The position numbers were made by a program, and so were the translations under genes. Shown piece after piece: positions 37,461-46,912 of a stretch of DNA of 64,000 nucleotides. This stretch comes from JAHJQQ01 sp963737555 (lineage in GTDB: Bacteria > Pseudomonadota > Gammaproteobacteria > Thiohalobacterales > Thiohalobacteraceae). The notes under the pieces are model-generated. The model had not been told where the DNA came from, did not search any database, and saw only the letters and a program-made list of their open reading frames with translations. The stretch lies in the NCBI GenBank assembly GCA_963737555.1, contig CAVTTB010000003.1, positions 108,398-172,397 of the forward strand. The letters run 5' to 3'. Position 1 is the first letter of the stretch. Each line of letters begins with the position of its first letter.

Positions 37461-38762
37461 TCATTTCGGCAGGAACGGCGACCACGCGGGTTCGCGCACA
37501 GCGCCTTCCTGGAACGTCAGGCGCTGGCCGGCACGGCCATCCACCGAACTCGTGGCCAGCACACCGCGGGCGTCGCTGGCGGCATAGATCACCATGCGTC
37601 CGTTCGGTGCCAGACTCGGCGACTCATCCAGACGCCCTTCACTGACGACCCGCAACATCCGCGAATCCAGTTCATAAACGGCAATGCGGTAATTGCCGCT
37701 GCCGTCGCGGTGCACCATCGAGAGCCGCTTGCCATCCGCGGAATAATCCGGGCTGGCGTTGTAGTTGCCTTCGAAGGTCAGCCGCTGCGCCTGACCGCCG
37801 CCGGCCGACACCTGGTACAACTGCGGCCCACCGGCACGATCCGAGGTGAACACGATGCTCTGGCCGTCCGGCGACCAGGTCGGCTCGGTGTCGATGGACG
37901 GCGACTGCGTCAGCCGCGTGAGACTGCCATCGGCCACGCGCAGGATATAAATTTCCGGATTGCCGTCGCGCGACAAGGTCAGCGCCAGCCGCGTGCCATC
38001 CGGCGACCAGGATGGCGCACCGTTAATACCGGCAAAACTGGCCAGCTTGCTGCGACTGCCGGTACGCAGATCCTGCATGTAAATCTCGGCGCGGCGTTTC
38101 TCGAACGAAACATAAGCAATACGCGAAGCATCCGGCGACCAGGTCGGCGACATCAGCGGCTGCTTGGTGCGTACCACGGTGCTCGGACCATAGCCATCGG
38201 AATCGGCAATCTGCAATTCGTATTGCTTGACCTTGCCGCTGCCACGGGTGGTGACGTAGGCGATCTTCGTGTTGAACGCTCCACGCTCGCCGGTCAGTGC
38301 CTCATAGATCTGGTCGGCAATCTGATGCGCAACACGCCGCAACTGCGCGCGCGTGGCCGGCACGGTATAGCCGATCAACTGACCGCCACGCAACACGTCG
38401 AACACCTGAAAACGGATGTTATAACTGTCCGGCCCGGTCGGCTCGATGTTGCCGATCACCAGGCTGTCGACACCCAGCACGCGCCAGTCGCGGAAATTCA
38501 CCTGCGCGGCCTCGGTGGGACGGGACAGGAGATCGTTGGCCGGCAACGGCGCAAAGCGCCCGCTGCGTTGCAGGTCCGCGGCGATGATGGCCGAGACGTC
38601 CTGGGGTAACGCTTGCGGCGAGGAAGAGCCGAACGGCACCACAGCGATCGGCACGGCGCCTTCGACGCCCTGATTGATCTCGATGGTCAACGCCGCCTGG
38701 GCGGCCACAGCCCACAGGCTCATCAGCGTACCGACCAGCAGCGCGCGCACAAATTTAATCAT
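37461..38762 (-). CDS. tolB: TolB, periplasmic beta-propeller of the Tol-Pal system
   Basis: 433 aa. Signal peptide MIKFVRALLVGTLMSLWAVA with AQA cleavage site, an N-terminal alpha/beta domain, then a six-bladed propeller with repeated PTWSPDG-type motifs (PTWSPDASRIAYVS, PSWSPDGTRLALTL, PTWSPDGQSIVFTS). Switches between Pal and TolA binding. 43 bp after tolA. Confidence 0.97.
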   Translation of the reverse strand: MIKFVRALLVGTLMSLWAVAAQAALTIEINQGVEGAVPIAVVPFGSSSPQALPQDVSAIIAADLQRSGRFAPLPANDLLSRPTEAAQVNFRDWRVLGVDSLVIGNIEPTGPDSYNIRFQVFDVLRGGQLIGYTVPATRAQLRRVAHQIADQIYEALTGERGAFNTKIAYVTTRGSGKVKQYELQIADSDGYGPSTVVRTKQPLMSPTWSPDASRIAYVSFEKRRAEIYMQDLRTGSRSKLASFAGINGAPSWSPDGTRLALTLSRDGNPEIYILRVADGSLTRLTQSPSIDTEPTWSPDGQSIVFTSDRAGGPQLYQVSAGGGQAQRLTFEGNYNASPDYSADGKRLSMVHRDGSGNYRIAVYELDSRMLRVVSEGRLDESPSLAPNGRMVIYAASDARGVLATSSVDGRAGQRLTFQEGAVREPAWSPFLPK

Positions 38763-38805
38763 CGGTCTTTTCCTTGAGATTCTGTCGCTGTTTATTTGGC
38801 ATTGT

Positions 38806-39756
38806 TCACTTGGGCGAAAAATTAAACGTCAACGTCCTGAAGCTCTCGAACAAGCCCGGATCGGGCGGCAACGGCAACGGCGCGGCACGATACACCGCCG
38901 CTTCCACCGAACGATCGAAGGCCGCATCGCCACTGCTCTGCACCACCTGCGCGCTGACCACATCGCCGCCCGGCATCAACTGTACCTGCACCACGCAGGA
39001 CAGGCCCACCCGGCTGCTCGGTGGCTGAATCCAATTGCGCCGGACCCGGTCGCCGATGATACCGACATACTGGCTGATAATACTCTGATCGCGCGCCGCA
39101 TCTTCCGCCGCGATCTGTGCTTGCAAGGCCTGCTCGGCGGCCTTGCGCTGTGCTTCAGCCGCCGCTTTCGCCTTGGCTTCCGCATCGGCCTTGGCCTTCG
39201 CCTCGGCATCCGCTTTGGCCTTGGCCTCTATTTTACGTTTCGCCTCGGCTTCGGCCAAACGCTTTTCTTCGGCTTGCTTCTTTTTTTCAGCCTCGGCCGC
39301 CTGCTGCTTCTGCTCGGCCTGTTTCTGTTCGAGTTTCTTCTGCTCGAGCTTTTTCTGCTCGGTCGCGAGCTTCTGCTGCTCCAGCTTACGCTGGCTTTCC
39401 TGCTCTTTGAGACGCTTTTCTTCGACGACCTGCTTTTGCTTCAGCGTTTCCAACTTCTTCTGTTCTTTGACTCGGGCCGCCTCGGCCTGCTGGGTCTTCG
39501 CTTCCAACTCGCGCAGCCGCTCGGCCGCGGCTTGCTCCTGCTGCACCTTGCGCTGATCCTCGGTCTTGAGTCGCTCGACCTCGGCGTTGACCTTGGATTC
39601 ATCGATGACCACCGCCTGCACCGGCGCGCTGGGGGCACCGGCCGGCGTCGGTTTGGTGGCCCAATCCAGATTGATCACCAGCATGATGATCAGCAGCAGA
39701 TGCGCCAGTAACGCATAGACAAATGAGCGGGGATGTTCTTTAACGAGTTGCCACAT
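38806..39756 (-). CDS. tolA: TolA, energy-transducing linker protein
   Basis: 316 aa with an N-terminal membrane anchor (YALLAHLLLIIMLVINLDW), a long Lys/Glu/Ala/Gln-rich helical domain (about residues 55-215, with AKADAEAKAKADAEAKAKA repeats) that spans the periplasm, and a compact TonB-like C-terminal domain (IISQYVGIIGDRVRRNWIQP). It starts 4 bp after tolR. The repetitive centre is low complexity and prone to length variation. Confidence 0.96.
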   Translation of the reverse strand: MWQLVKEHPRSFVYALLAHLLLIIMLVINLDWATKPTPAGAPSAPVQAVVIDESKVNAEVERLKTEDQRKVQQEQAAAERLRELEAKTQQAEAARVKEQKKLETLKQKQVVEEKRLKEQESQRKLEQQKLATEQKKLEQKKLEQKQAEQKQQAAEAEKKKQAEEKRLAEAEAKRKIEAKAKADAEAKAKADAEAKAKAAAEAQRKAAEQALQAQIAAEDAARDQSIISQYVGIIGDRVRRNWIQPPSSRVGLSCVVQVQLMPGGDVVSAQVVQSSGDAAFDRSVEAAVYRAAPLPLPPDPGLFESFRTLTFNFSPK

Positions 39757-39760
39757 AATC

Positions 39761-40198
39761 TCAACGTTCAGCCGCAGGCTGTGTATTGTCCGTCACCAGG
39801 CCCACATTCGGCGCCCCGGCCTGTTGTAACAGAACCATGGCGCGCACCACCGTGCCGTAGTCGACATTGCGATCGCCGCGCACCAGCACCGGCGTTTGCG
39901 GTTTGTGACGCAACACCGCCGCCACTCGCTGCACAATAGTCTCTTCGTCGACCGGCGCCTTGGTATCGCCACCGACATTCAGAAAATAATTGCCCTGCGC
40001 ATCGACGCTCAGCTCCAACGGCTCACCTTGATCCGGCGGGATCGGTTGCGCGCTGGCCTGCGGCAGATCCACCTGCACGCCCTGCTGCAGCAACGGCGCG
40101 GTGACCATGAAGATCACCAACAGCACGAACATCACGTCGATATACGGCACGACGTTCATCTCGGCGATCGGCTTTTTGCGGACCCGTTGTCTGGCCAT
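39761..40198 (-). CDS. tolR: TolR, ExbD-like proton-channel subunit
   Basis: 145 aa with one N-terminal membrane helix containing the channel Asp: NVVPYIDVMFVLLVIFMVTA. The periplasmic domain ends in a glutamine/alanine-rich tail. Works with TolQ to energise TolA from the proton gradient. Confidence 0.97.
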   Translation of the reverse strand: MARQRVRKKPIAEMNVVPYIDVMFVLLVIFMVTAPLLQQGVQVDLPQASAQPIPPDQGEPLELSVDAQGNYFLNVGGDTKAPVDEETIVQRVAAVLRHKPQTPVLVRGDRNVDYGTVVRAMVLLQQAGAPNVGLVTDNTQPAAER

Positions 40199-40251
40199 GG
40201 CTCAGACCCGCCCGACGCGTGCGTTATCCAGGATCATCGATGCAATCATCA

Positions 40252-40923
40252 TCAATGCACCTGGCGCATCAGGATGGAGGAAAATTCTTCCAGGAAATTG
40301 TCGTAACGATTGATCAGCCGCTCGACGTCAGTGGAATAGCGGTTGTAGGTCACCACCGCCGGGATCGCCGCGAACAGACCCATCGCGGTGGCGACCAGCG
40401 CCTCGGCGATGCCCGGCGCGACCATCGCCAGCGTCGCCTGATGCACATTACCCAGTGCGCGGAAGGAATTCATGATGCCCCACACCGTACCGAACAGACC
40501 GACATACGGACTGATCGAGCCGACCGTGGCCAGAAACGGCAGATTCATTTCCAAGCGATCCATCTCACGCGACAGCGCCACGCGCATGCAGCGCTGCACA
40601 CCCTCGATCAAGGCCTGCGCATCGTTGCCGGACTGCTTACGCAGCCGCGCGAATTCCTTGAAGCCGGCCTCGAAGATATCGGCCATGCCGCGTGCCTCGT
40701 CGGACCCGTCCGCGACTTCTTTATACAACATGGCCAGATCCCCGCCCGACCAGAAGCGCTTCTCGAAGGCTTCCGCCTCGCTGCGCGCGTCCTGAATCAT
40801 CTTCCATTTGTGGAAGATCATGGTCCACGAGGTGATCGACACGACCACCAGGATGAGCATGACAATCTGCACCACCGCGCTCGCGCCGGTGATCAGATGC
40901 AGAATGGACATATCAGTCGCCAT
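40252..40923 (-). CDS. tolQ: TolQ, MotA/ExbB-like proton-channel subunit
   Basis: 223 aa with three membrane helices (ASAVVQIVMLILVVVSITSW; VGSISPYVGLFGTVWGIMNS; ATAMGLFAAIPAVVTYNRYS). ATG 40923 is preferred because aaggga is 7 bases upstream; it overlaps the end of ybgC by 11 bases, indicating coupling. An ATG at 40911 is the alternative. Confidence 0.97.
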   Translation of the reverse strand: MATDMSILHLITGASAVVQIVMLILVVVSITSWTMIFHKWKMIQDARSEAEAFEKRFWSGGDLAMLYKEVADGSDEARGMADIFEAGFKEFARLRKQSGNDAQALIEGVQRCMRVALSREMDRLEMNLPFLATVGSISPYVGLFGTVWGIMNSFRALGNVHQATLAMVAPGIAEALVATAMGLFAAIPAVVTYNRYSTDVERLINRYDNFLEEFSSILMRQVH

Positions 40924-41326
40924 CAGGAATTTCCCTTAATAACGCCTCCGGTATCGGCCGGGGGCTAAACCGGGCGCTGTCCAGACTCGCAATCTGGACG
41001 CGGCCCTCACATAAAAGTTCATCGTCGCGATACACCGCTTGGGCAAAGCGCAGGCTAACACGACGCCGCTCGATAACCTGTGCGGTGACCGTCAGCGCAT
41101 CGTTGAAGCGCGCTGGCCGCCGAAATTTCAACTCGGCCTCGGTCACGGCGAAGATGATGCCTGCCTCGCGCGCCATCCGGTCTTGCTCGAATCCCAGGCT
41201 GCGCAGCCATTCGGTACGCGCGCGCTCCATGAATTTGAGGTAATTGGCGTAATACACCACGCCCCCGGAATCCGTATCCTCGTAGTACACGCGTACCGCC
41301 CAGCGGAATTCATGCACCACTCTCAT
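40913..41326 (-). CDS. ybgC: YbgC, Tol-Pal-associated acyl-CoA thioesterase
   Basis: Hotdog-fold thioesterase, 137 aa. The motif VRVYYEDTDSGGVVYYANYL contains the catalytic Asp of the 4-hydroxybenzoyl-CoA thioesterase family. The start may be ATG 41326 or GTG 41320; gggaga sits better for the GTG. First gene of the tol block and overlapped by tolQ. Confidence 0.94.
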   Translation of the reverse strand: MRVVHEFRWAVRVYYEDTDSGGVVYYANYLKFMERARTEWLRSLGFEQDRMAREAGIIFAVTEAELKFRRPARFNDALTVTAQVIERRRVSLRFAQAVYRDDELLCEGRVQIASLDSARFSPRPIPEALLREIPDGD

Positions 41327-41628
41327 TCTCCCAACGTCCCGTGACCAACATGCAGCCCACACAACTGCATAGCTTACCGGCGTGCGGGCACGCTATCCAG
41401 CAAAGACAGCAACCAGTACGCGGGAGTTCCAGCCTGCAGAAGGGGAAAATCGGCCGCCTGCGTTCGCCAAGGCAACCGGAGCGGCATCAGCAATGCCGCG
41501 AGAAACACAGATGACATAGAGTTGGGTGGGCGTCCGATTTGGTGCATGCGATCCAGGAAAATCCGGGATTCCCAGGATAACTGCGCCATGACCGCGCCAG
41601 CGCCGCCTCCTGCGGGCGCGACTATATA
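41327..41628. other. Intergenic region between ruvB and ybgC, no supported gene
   Basis: About 300 bp. Short minus-strand frames exist (for example a 47-codon frame starting MSSVFLAALLMP at 41520) but they lack a ribosome-binding site and a family I can recognise. No hairpin with a T-run is evident. It may hold the promoter for the tol block. Confidence 0.5.
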
Positions 41629-42681
41629 TCAATCCCCGCTTACGTCAAACAACGACAGCGCTTCCACCTCGGTCGAGCGCGTCGGCGGCTTCAAACCGAA
41701 GTGCAGATAGGCCTTGCGCGTCGCCACACGACCGCGCGCGGTACGCATCATAAAACCCTGCTGGATGAGGTACGGTTCCAGTACGTCCTCGATGGTGCCG
41801 CGCTCCTCGCCAATGGCGGCGGCGAGGCTGTCGATGCCGACCGGACCGCCGTCGAACTTGTCGATCAGCGCCATCAGCAACGTGCGGTCCATCATGTCGA
41901 AACCGTGACTGTCGACGCTGAGCATCTCCATGGCCTTGCGCGCGATCTCGGCATCGACCCGGCCGCTGCCTTTGACCTGGGCATAATCGCGCACCCGGCG
42001 GAGCAAGCGATTGGCGATGCGCGGTGTGCCGCGCGAACGTGTCGCCAGTTCTTGCGCGCCTTCAGGCGTCATTTCCACACCGAGAATCCCGGCTGAGCGC
42101 ATCAGGATATGCGCCAGATCGGCCTGGTTGTAGAACTCCAAGCGCTGCACGATGCCGAAGCGGTCGCGTAAGGGTGAGGTCAGCAACCCGGCGCGTGTGG
42201 TCGCGCCCACCAGCGTGAACGGCGGCAGATCGAGCTTGATGGAACGCGCCGCCGGTCCCTCGCCGATCATGATATCGAGCTGATAATCCTCCATCGCCGG
42301 GTAGAGGATTTCCTCCACCACCGGGCTGAGGCGATGAATCTCATCGACGAACAAGACATCATGCGGCTCTAGATTGGTCAGCATCGCCGCCAAATCACCC
42401 GCCTTTTCCAGCACCGGCCCGGAGGTATGGCGCAGATTGACGTTCAACTCATTGGCGATGATGTGCGCCAGCGTGGTCTTGCCCAGCCCCGGTGGGCCGA
42501 AAATAAGCACGTGATCCAGCGCCTCGCCGCGCGCCCGCGCCGCGCCGATGAAAATCTCCATCTGCTCGCGTACCGCCGGCTGTCCAACGTAATCGGCGAG
42601 CAGTTTAGGGCGAATGGCGCGGTCGATGCGCTCTTCGTCGGACGAGGCGGTGCTGGGGTCGATCAGGCGGTCTGTGGTCAT
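41629..42681 (-). CDS. ruvB: RuvB, Holliday-junction branch-migration motor
   Basis: 350-aa AAA+ ATPase. Walker A is IFGPPGLGKTTLAHI, Walker B VLFVDEIHRLS, sensor LVGATTRAGLLTSPLRDRFG, and the C-terminal winged helix ends GFMMRTARGRVATRKAYLHF. ATG 42681 gives the family start MTTDRLIDPSTASSDEERID; no clear Shine-Dalgarno is visible. A palindromic element separates it from ruvA. Confidence 0.97.
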   Translation of the reverse strand: MTTDRLIDPSTASSDEERIDRAIRPKLLADYVGQPAVREQMEIFIGAARARGEALDHVLIFGPPGLGKTTLAHIIANELNVNLRHTSGPVLEKAGDLAAMLTNLEPHDVLFVDEIHRLSPVVEEILYPAMEDYQLDIMIGEGPAARSIKLDLPPFTLVGATTRAGLLTSPLRDRFGIVQRLEFYNQADLAHILMRSAGILGVEMTPEGAQELATRSRGTPRIANRLLRRVRDYAQVKGSGRVDAEIARKAMEMLSVDSHGFDMMDRTLLMALIDKFDGGPVGIDSLAAAIGEERGTIEDVLEPYLIQQGFMMRTARGRVATRKAYLHFGLKPPTRSTEVEALSLFDVSGD

Positions 42682-42744
42682 GCGGGGAAGATACTCGATA
42701 TGACGCGGTGGCGGAACCGCAAACATCCGTGATGTACCGCGCCG

Positions 42745-42891
42745 GTGGGGACAGATCTTTAGCTCTGTCCCCGTCCGTGCGGACCACGCGGTTAAACGAA
42801 GCCGCTGAGGATGCGTGAGGATGAGTTGTTGGGTGGCTCCGCTCTGTTGAGTGGAACCACAACGGGGACAGAGCTAAAGATCTGTCCCCAC
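42745..42891. repeat. Palindromic element, copy 1 (30-bp perfect inverted ends), ruvB-ruvA gap
   Basis: 147 bp. The left end 42745-42774 (begins gtggggacagatctttagct) and right end 42862-42891 are perfect reverse complements over 30 bp. Each arm also contains its own small palindrome ggggacag...ctgtcccc. The arms are identical in copy 2 at 44073-44236, while the cores differ. No coding potential: a MITE- or BIME-like non-autonomous unit. It begins 18 bp after the ruvA stop codon. Confidence 0.88.
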
Positions 42892-42909
42892 CGCGGCGGT
42901 ATCCGAGGA

Positions 42910-43504
42910 TTATTTCGCCGCCGCCTGCAAGGCGCGGCGGATGATCTCTTCGACACCGAGATCCTTGCTGTCGATACCGCGCACCATGCGCGAGGCGTCG
43001 GGTGGTTTGTAGCCCAGCGCGATCAAGGCGCTGACGGCCTCTTCCACGGCATTGGCCGGGCCGGCGCTGGCCGCCGACACATCCGCCCCCGCAACCCCAG
43101 CCTTACCAATGTTGTCACGCAGTTCGATCACCAGGCGCTCGGCGGTCTTTTTGCCGACGCCCGGCACGCGCGTCAGCGCGGCGGTGTTGTTGTCCTGGAT
43201 GCAGCGCACGAAGGCATCGGCACTCATGCCGGAGAGAATCGCCAAGGCCATGCGCGGACCGACGCCGCTGATCTTGATCAACGCGCGGAACAGCGCGCGA
43301 TCGGACAGGCGCAGAAAACCGAACAGCGTGTGCGCATCTTCGCGCACCACCAGATGCGTGTGCAGGGTGATTTCGACGCCGGTCTCGGGCAGGTCGTAAA
43401 ACGTCGTCATCGGCGCCTCGACCTCGTAGCCCACACCGTTGACATCGATGAGCAGCACCGGCGGCTGTTTGACCAGCGAGTTTGCCGCGCAGAAAACCGA
43501 TCAT
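42910..43504 (-). CDS. ruvA: RuvA, Holliday-junction-binding subunit (one frameshift)
   Basis: Tetrameric junction binder that loads RuvB. The start at 43504 gives MIGFLRGKLA; an extra base near 43477 shifts the frame, which then continues LVKQPPVLLIDVNGVGYEVE. The helix-hairpin-helix motifs (ISGVGPRMALAILSGM; VPGVGKKTAERLVIEL) and the RuvB-binding domain (ALIALGYKPPDASRMV) are intact to 42910. Overlaps the ruvC stop by 4 bases. The break is almost certainly a sequence error, since RuvA needs its N-terminal OB fold. Confidence 0.92.
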
Positions 43505-44017
43505 CGAAAGCGTCCTCCGCGCGCCGCACGCGCACCGGGAATTTTCGCCAGCGTCTGGCGCATATGACTGTGACACAGCGCGATGGCCAGGGCGTCGGCT
43601 TGGTCGGGCTGGAGATTTGCGGTCAGCTTCAGCAGCACACGCACCATGTGCTGCACCTGCTCCTTGGTCGCGCCGCCCTTGCCGACCACCGCCAGCTTCA
43701 CTTCGCGCGGGCTGTATTCGGCGATGCTGGGCACCGTGCCGACCGCGCCGCAGATCGCCGCGCCGCGCGCCTGACCGAGTTTGAGCGCCGAATCGGCGTT
43801 GCGCGCCATGAACACGCGCTCGATGGCCACCTCCTGCGGCTGCCATTCGCTGACCAGATGCGCGAATACCGGCGAAGATCACGCCGAGTTTTTCCGGCAG
43901 CGCCTCGCCGTCGACCTTGATATGACCGCTGTGCACATGCGCGTAACGCGGCCCGTCGACATCGATGATGCCGAAGCCAGTGATCACAGAACCAGGATCG
44001 ATGCCGAGGATACGCAT
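43501..44017 (-). CDS. ruvC: RuvC, Holliday-junction resolvase (one frameshift)
   Basis: Structure-specific endonuclease. The start at 44017 gives MRILGIDPGSVITGFGIID with the first catalytic Asp. An extra base near 43858 breaks the frame between GVIFAGIRA and LVSEWQPQEVAIERVFMARN; the second part keeps the catalytic Glu, and QPDQADALAIALCH supplies the last Asp residues. Corrected length is 171 aa (E. coli 173). Probably a sequence error. Confidence 0.92.
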
Positions 44018-44072
44018 GGCGGCATAGTAACGGGTTATCGCGGATGAGTGTAGGCGTTGATACACCGCCGCC

Positions 44073-44236
44073 GTGGGGACAGATCTTTAGCTCTGTCCCC
44101 GTCCGTGCGGACCACGCGCTTAAACAAAGCCGACGGATGAGGTCGGACGTTTCTTATACCGCGCGGTATGCAGATGGGAGGAAACGTTCCACTGTGTGGA
44201 ACCACAACGGGGACAGAGCTAAAGATCTGTCCCCAC
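44073..44236. repeat. Palindromic element, copy 2 (30-bp perfect inverted ends), ruvC-yebC gap
   Basis: 164 bp. Left end 44073-44102, right end 44207-44236, perfect reverse complements and identical to the ends of copy 1. Sequence next to the arms is also shared (ccgtgcggaccacgcg on the left; gtggaaccacaa on the right), but the core differs. It begins 22 bp after the yebC stop and probably forms a long hairpin in the yebC-ruvC transcript. Confidence 0.88.
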
Positions 44237-44258
44237 GAGCGGCGGTATCCGCAGAGTG

Positions 44259-45002
44259 TTACAACTGCGCGAGAATCTCCTCGGAGATATCCGCGTTGGA
44301 ATAGACCTGCTGCACGTCGTCGAGATCTTCCAGCACATCGAGCATTTTCACCATCGACGCCGCCGCTTCGGCATCCAAGACCGCGCTGGTGCTCGCGCGC
44401 ATCGTCACCTCGGCGCTCTCGGGGACGAATTTGGCGGCGAGCATGGCGTCTTTTACTCGATTGAAGTCAGCCGGATCGGTGAGCACATCGACGGAACCGT
44501 CGTCGTTGCTGACAACGTCCTGCGCGCCGGCTTCGAGCGCGACCTCCATGAGCGCGTCTTCATCGCTGCCGGCCGGATAACTGAGCACGCCGAGTTTGGT
44601 GAACAGATAGGCGACTGAACCGTCGGTGCCGAGATTGCCACCGTATTTGGAAAACGCATAACGCACATCGGACGCGGTGCGGTTGCGGTTGTCGGTCATG
44701 CAATCGACCATCACCGCCGCGCCGCCGGGCCCGTAGCCTTCGTAGCGCACCTCCTCGTAGTGTTCGCCCTCGATCGCACCGGCACCGCGTTTGATGGCGC
44801 GCTCGATGGTGTCGCGGGTCATATTGGCGGTCAACGCCTTGTCCACCGCCGTGCGCAGGCGTGGGTTGGCGTTGGGATCAGGATCGCCACTGCGTGCAGC
44901 GACAGTGATTTCACGGATCAGTTTGGTGAAGAGTTTGCCGCGCTTGGCATCCTGGGCATTTTTGCGGTGCTGGATGTTCGCCCATTTGCTGTGACCTGCC
45001 AT
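44259..45002 (-). CDS. yebC: YebC/PmpR-family protein (TACO1-like)
   Basis: 247 aa. The start MAGHSKWANIQHRKNAQDAK is invariant in the family, followed by LFTKLIREITVAARSGDPDP and the three-domain architecture. Members bind DNA as regulators or aid translation of proline-rich motifs. Directly upstream of ruvC, as is usual. Confidence 0.97.
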   Translation of the reverse strand: MAGHSKWANIQHRKNAQDAKRGKLFTKLIREITVAARSGDPDPNANPRLRTAVDKALTANMTRDTIERAIKRGAGAIEGEHYEEVRYEGYGPGGAAVMVDCMTDNRNRTASDVRYAFSKYGGNLGTDGSVAYLFTKLGVLSYPAGSDEDALMEVALEAGAQDVVSNDDGSVDVLTDPADFNRVKDAMLAAKFVPESAEVTMRASTSAVLDAEAAASMVKMLDVLEDLDDVQQVYSNADISEEILAQL

Positions 45003-45081
45003 GACTGCCTCGTATGGAACTCAGAACGCGGCGAAGTTTAGCACTTGGCAGATACGGCATGAACCTGCAGTCGTATTGGAG

Positions 45082-45198
45082 TTGAACCGCCAAGGCGCCA
45101 AGGATGTCAAAGTAAAAACCAAAAAGATGTTTGCCTGAATTCTCTTGGCGTTCTTGGCGCCTTGGCGGTTCATATCGCCTTGGCGTCTTGGCGGTTCC
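45082..45198. repeat. Nested inverted repeat of the GGCGGTTCA family, copy A
   Basis: Begins ttgaaccgccaaggcgccaa and ends with two head-to-tail copies of the complement (ctcttggcg...ccttggcggttca, then ccttggcgtcttggcggttc). About 117 bp in the yebC leader region. The same units recur at 47370-47547 and 56666-56902. Confidence 0.8.
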
Positions 45199-45206
45199 CA
45201 GTATGT

Positions 45207-45264
45207 GTAGCCCGGATGCAATCCGGGGAATGGCGGCATGCATCCCGGATTGCATCCGGGCTAC
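45207..45264. repeat. REP-like hairpin GTAGCCCGGATG
   Basis: Perfect 21-bp inverted repeat (gtagcccggatgcaatccgg plus g, and its complement ending catccgggctac) around a 16-base loop. A similar half-unit catccgggctac occurs at about 11376-11387 upstream of phoH. Confidence 0.78.
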
Positions 45265-45288
45265 AGACTCAATGAGCGTCTGAAAACA

Positions 45289-45317
45289 AAACAGGCCGGC
45301 ATTATGCCGGCCTGTTT
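45289..45317 (-). terminator. Intrinsic terminator of the third fadL-type gene
   Basis: 13-bp perfect stem aaacaggccggca / tgccggcctgttt with loop tta; on the minus strand it is followed by tgttttc. 24 bp past the stop at 45341. Confidence 0.85.
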
Positions 45318-45340
45318 GTCGAGCGGTTATCGCAGTGCGC

Positions 45341-46782
45341 TCAGAAGCGATGCGAATAAATAAACTGGAAGCTGGTCTGCGCGTGCCGCGAGGTCACTGC
45401 CGGGATGGTGGTACCGTTGCCCGGATTGGTGTTGGACACTTCGAAAGCGTGCTGCAGCGAGAAGTCGATGGACTGTTTCTCGTTGAAGCCGTAGCCGAAG
45501 CCCGCGGTGAGGTGGTCTTCCACAATCGCCGGGAACAGGGCATTCAGATAGCTGTTCGGCACCGGATTGTCGGCGTGATTGAAGCCGGCACGCAGGGTGA
45601 GCTGCTTATCGATCTGATAGGCACCACCGACCTGGTAAACAGTCTGATTGTCCCAATCCTGGTACAAGGTGGCATCCAGATCGAGTCCGGCAAAGCCCCC
45701 GGCGAGCGGATTGGCCTGCACCGCATCGGCGGTGAAGACCATGCGGAAATTCTGCATGGTATCGGCCCAGCTGATGCGCTTGATGTCGGCCGCCAGCAGC
45801 AATTTATCCGTGGCCTGGAACGCGGCGCCGATGCCGTAGGTCGACGGCCATTGGAAATCCTTCACCTTGATCTTGCCGGATACCGGGATCACGTAGTCTT
45901 GATAACCGCCGCCGAAATTGGCGTTCACACTCATCTGTACCTTGGCGCCATCGGTCTCCATGTCGCCCAGCTTCGTCTCGGAGTGATAGGTCGCACCAAC
46001 CGTCAACTGCTTGTTGATCTTGTAGGCCGCGCCGATCTTGCCGGCAGCTCCGTAGCCGCGCGCCTTACCGGAGAACCGGTTGTCATTGCTGTAATCGAAA
46101 TAGGCGTAGTTGAGCTGACTGATGCCGGTACCGCCGAAGGGTTCATACATAGAGCCAAAGGCATTCACCAGCGAACCCGAGGCAGACCCGATGTTCTGCG
46201 CCATCGGATTGGCCATATCGGCGAACTGCGCCTCGGACACGCCATGCGCAGATCCAGACCCGCCCAGACGAAGTCCACACTGCCGCCGACCGTCAGCTTG
46301 TCGTTGACGTTGAAACTCAACGGCGCGATGACGCGGCCGACGCTCAATTCGGTGCGATTTTCCAGACCGGCGCCCATGCTCATGAAGCTGTCGCTGCCGT
46401 ATTCGGTGCCCATGCCACCTTGGCCGTAGAGGCCGATGCCGTAAGTCAGGCCCTCGCGCTTGCGCAGGAAACCCACCGCCGGCATGTAATAGGCGGTGCC
46501 ATCGGACTTGGCGGTCATGCCACCGGCTTCGGATTCGACATCCGGCCCGAGAAAACCGAAGAACGCATCCAGGCGATCGCCGTCTTTCATCATGCCGAGG
46601 GTGGCCGGATTGTTCATCATGGCGGCCGTGCCATTATCGTAAGCCATCGAGGCACCGCCCATCGCGGCAGCAATCGGACCGTAGCCCTCCATGTTCATCC
46701 CGTTGGTGGCACTGACGGTCAGGGGGATGAGAGGCAAAATGGCGGCGCACAGGGCGGTCAGCCGTCCGGGGATACGCATCAT
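45341..46782 (-). CDS. OmpP1/FadL-family outer-membrane protein, third paralogue (one frameshift)
   Basis: The signal peptide LTALCAAILPLIPLTVSA is followed by TNGMNMEGYGPIAAAMGGAS and the NNPATLG hatch motif. The frame shifts near 46236-46244 between SVDFVWAGLDLRMA and SEAQFADMANPMAQNIGSAS. The second part is a beta-barrel ending TSFQFIYSHRF with terminal Phe. ggagat precedes the ATG at 46782. It splits the usual nudB-yebC adjacency. Ligand unknown. Confidence 0.86.
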
Positions 46783-46912
46783 TGGGGATCTCCAACTAGT
46801 CCACTGCTTGAGGGTGTGTTGCGCACCCGAAAATGCCCCAGCCTCGGGGCACCCGGTGGATCGGCCGCTCAGAGGGGTTCTTTAGAAGAATTCGCAAATA
46901 TCGATTGAGGCT

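Noticed and set aside
41374..41632. Two short overlapping frames between ruvB and ybgC
   Set aside because: No ribosome-binding site, no family resemblance, and the two frames compete for the same bases.
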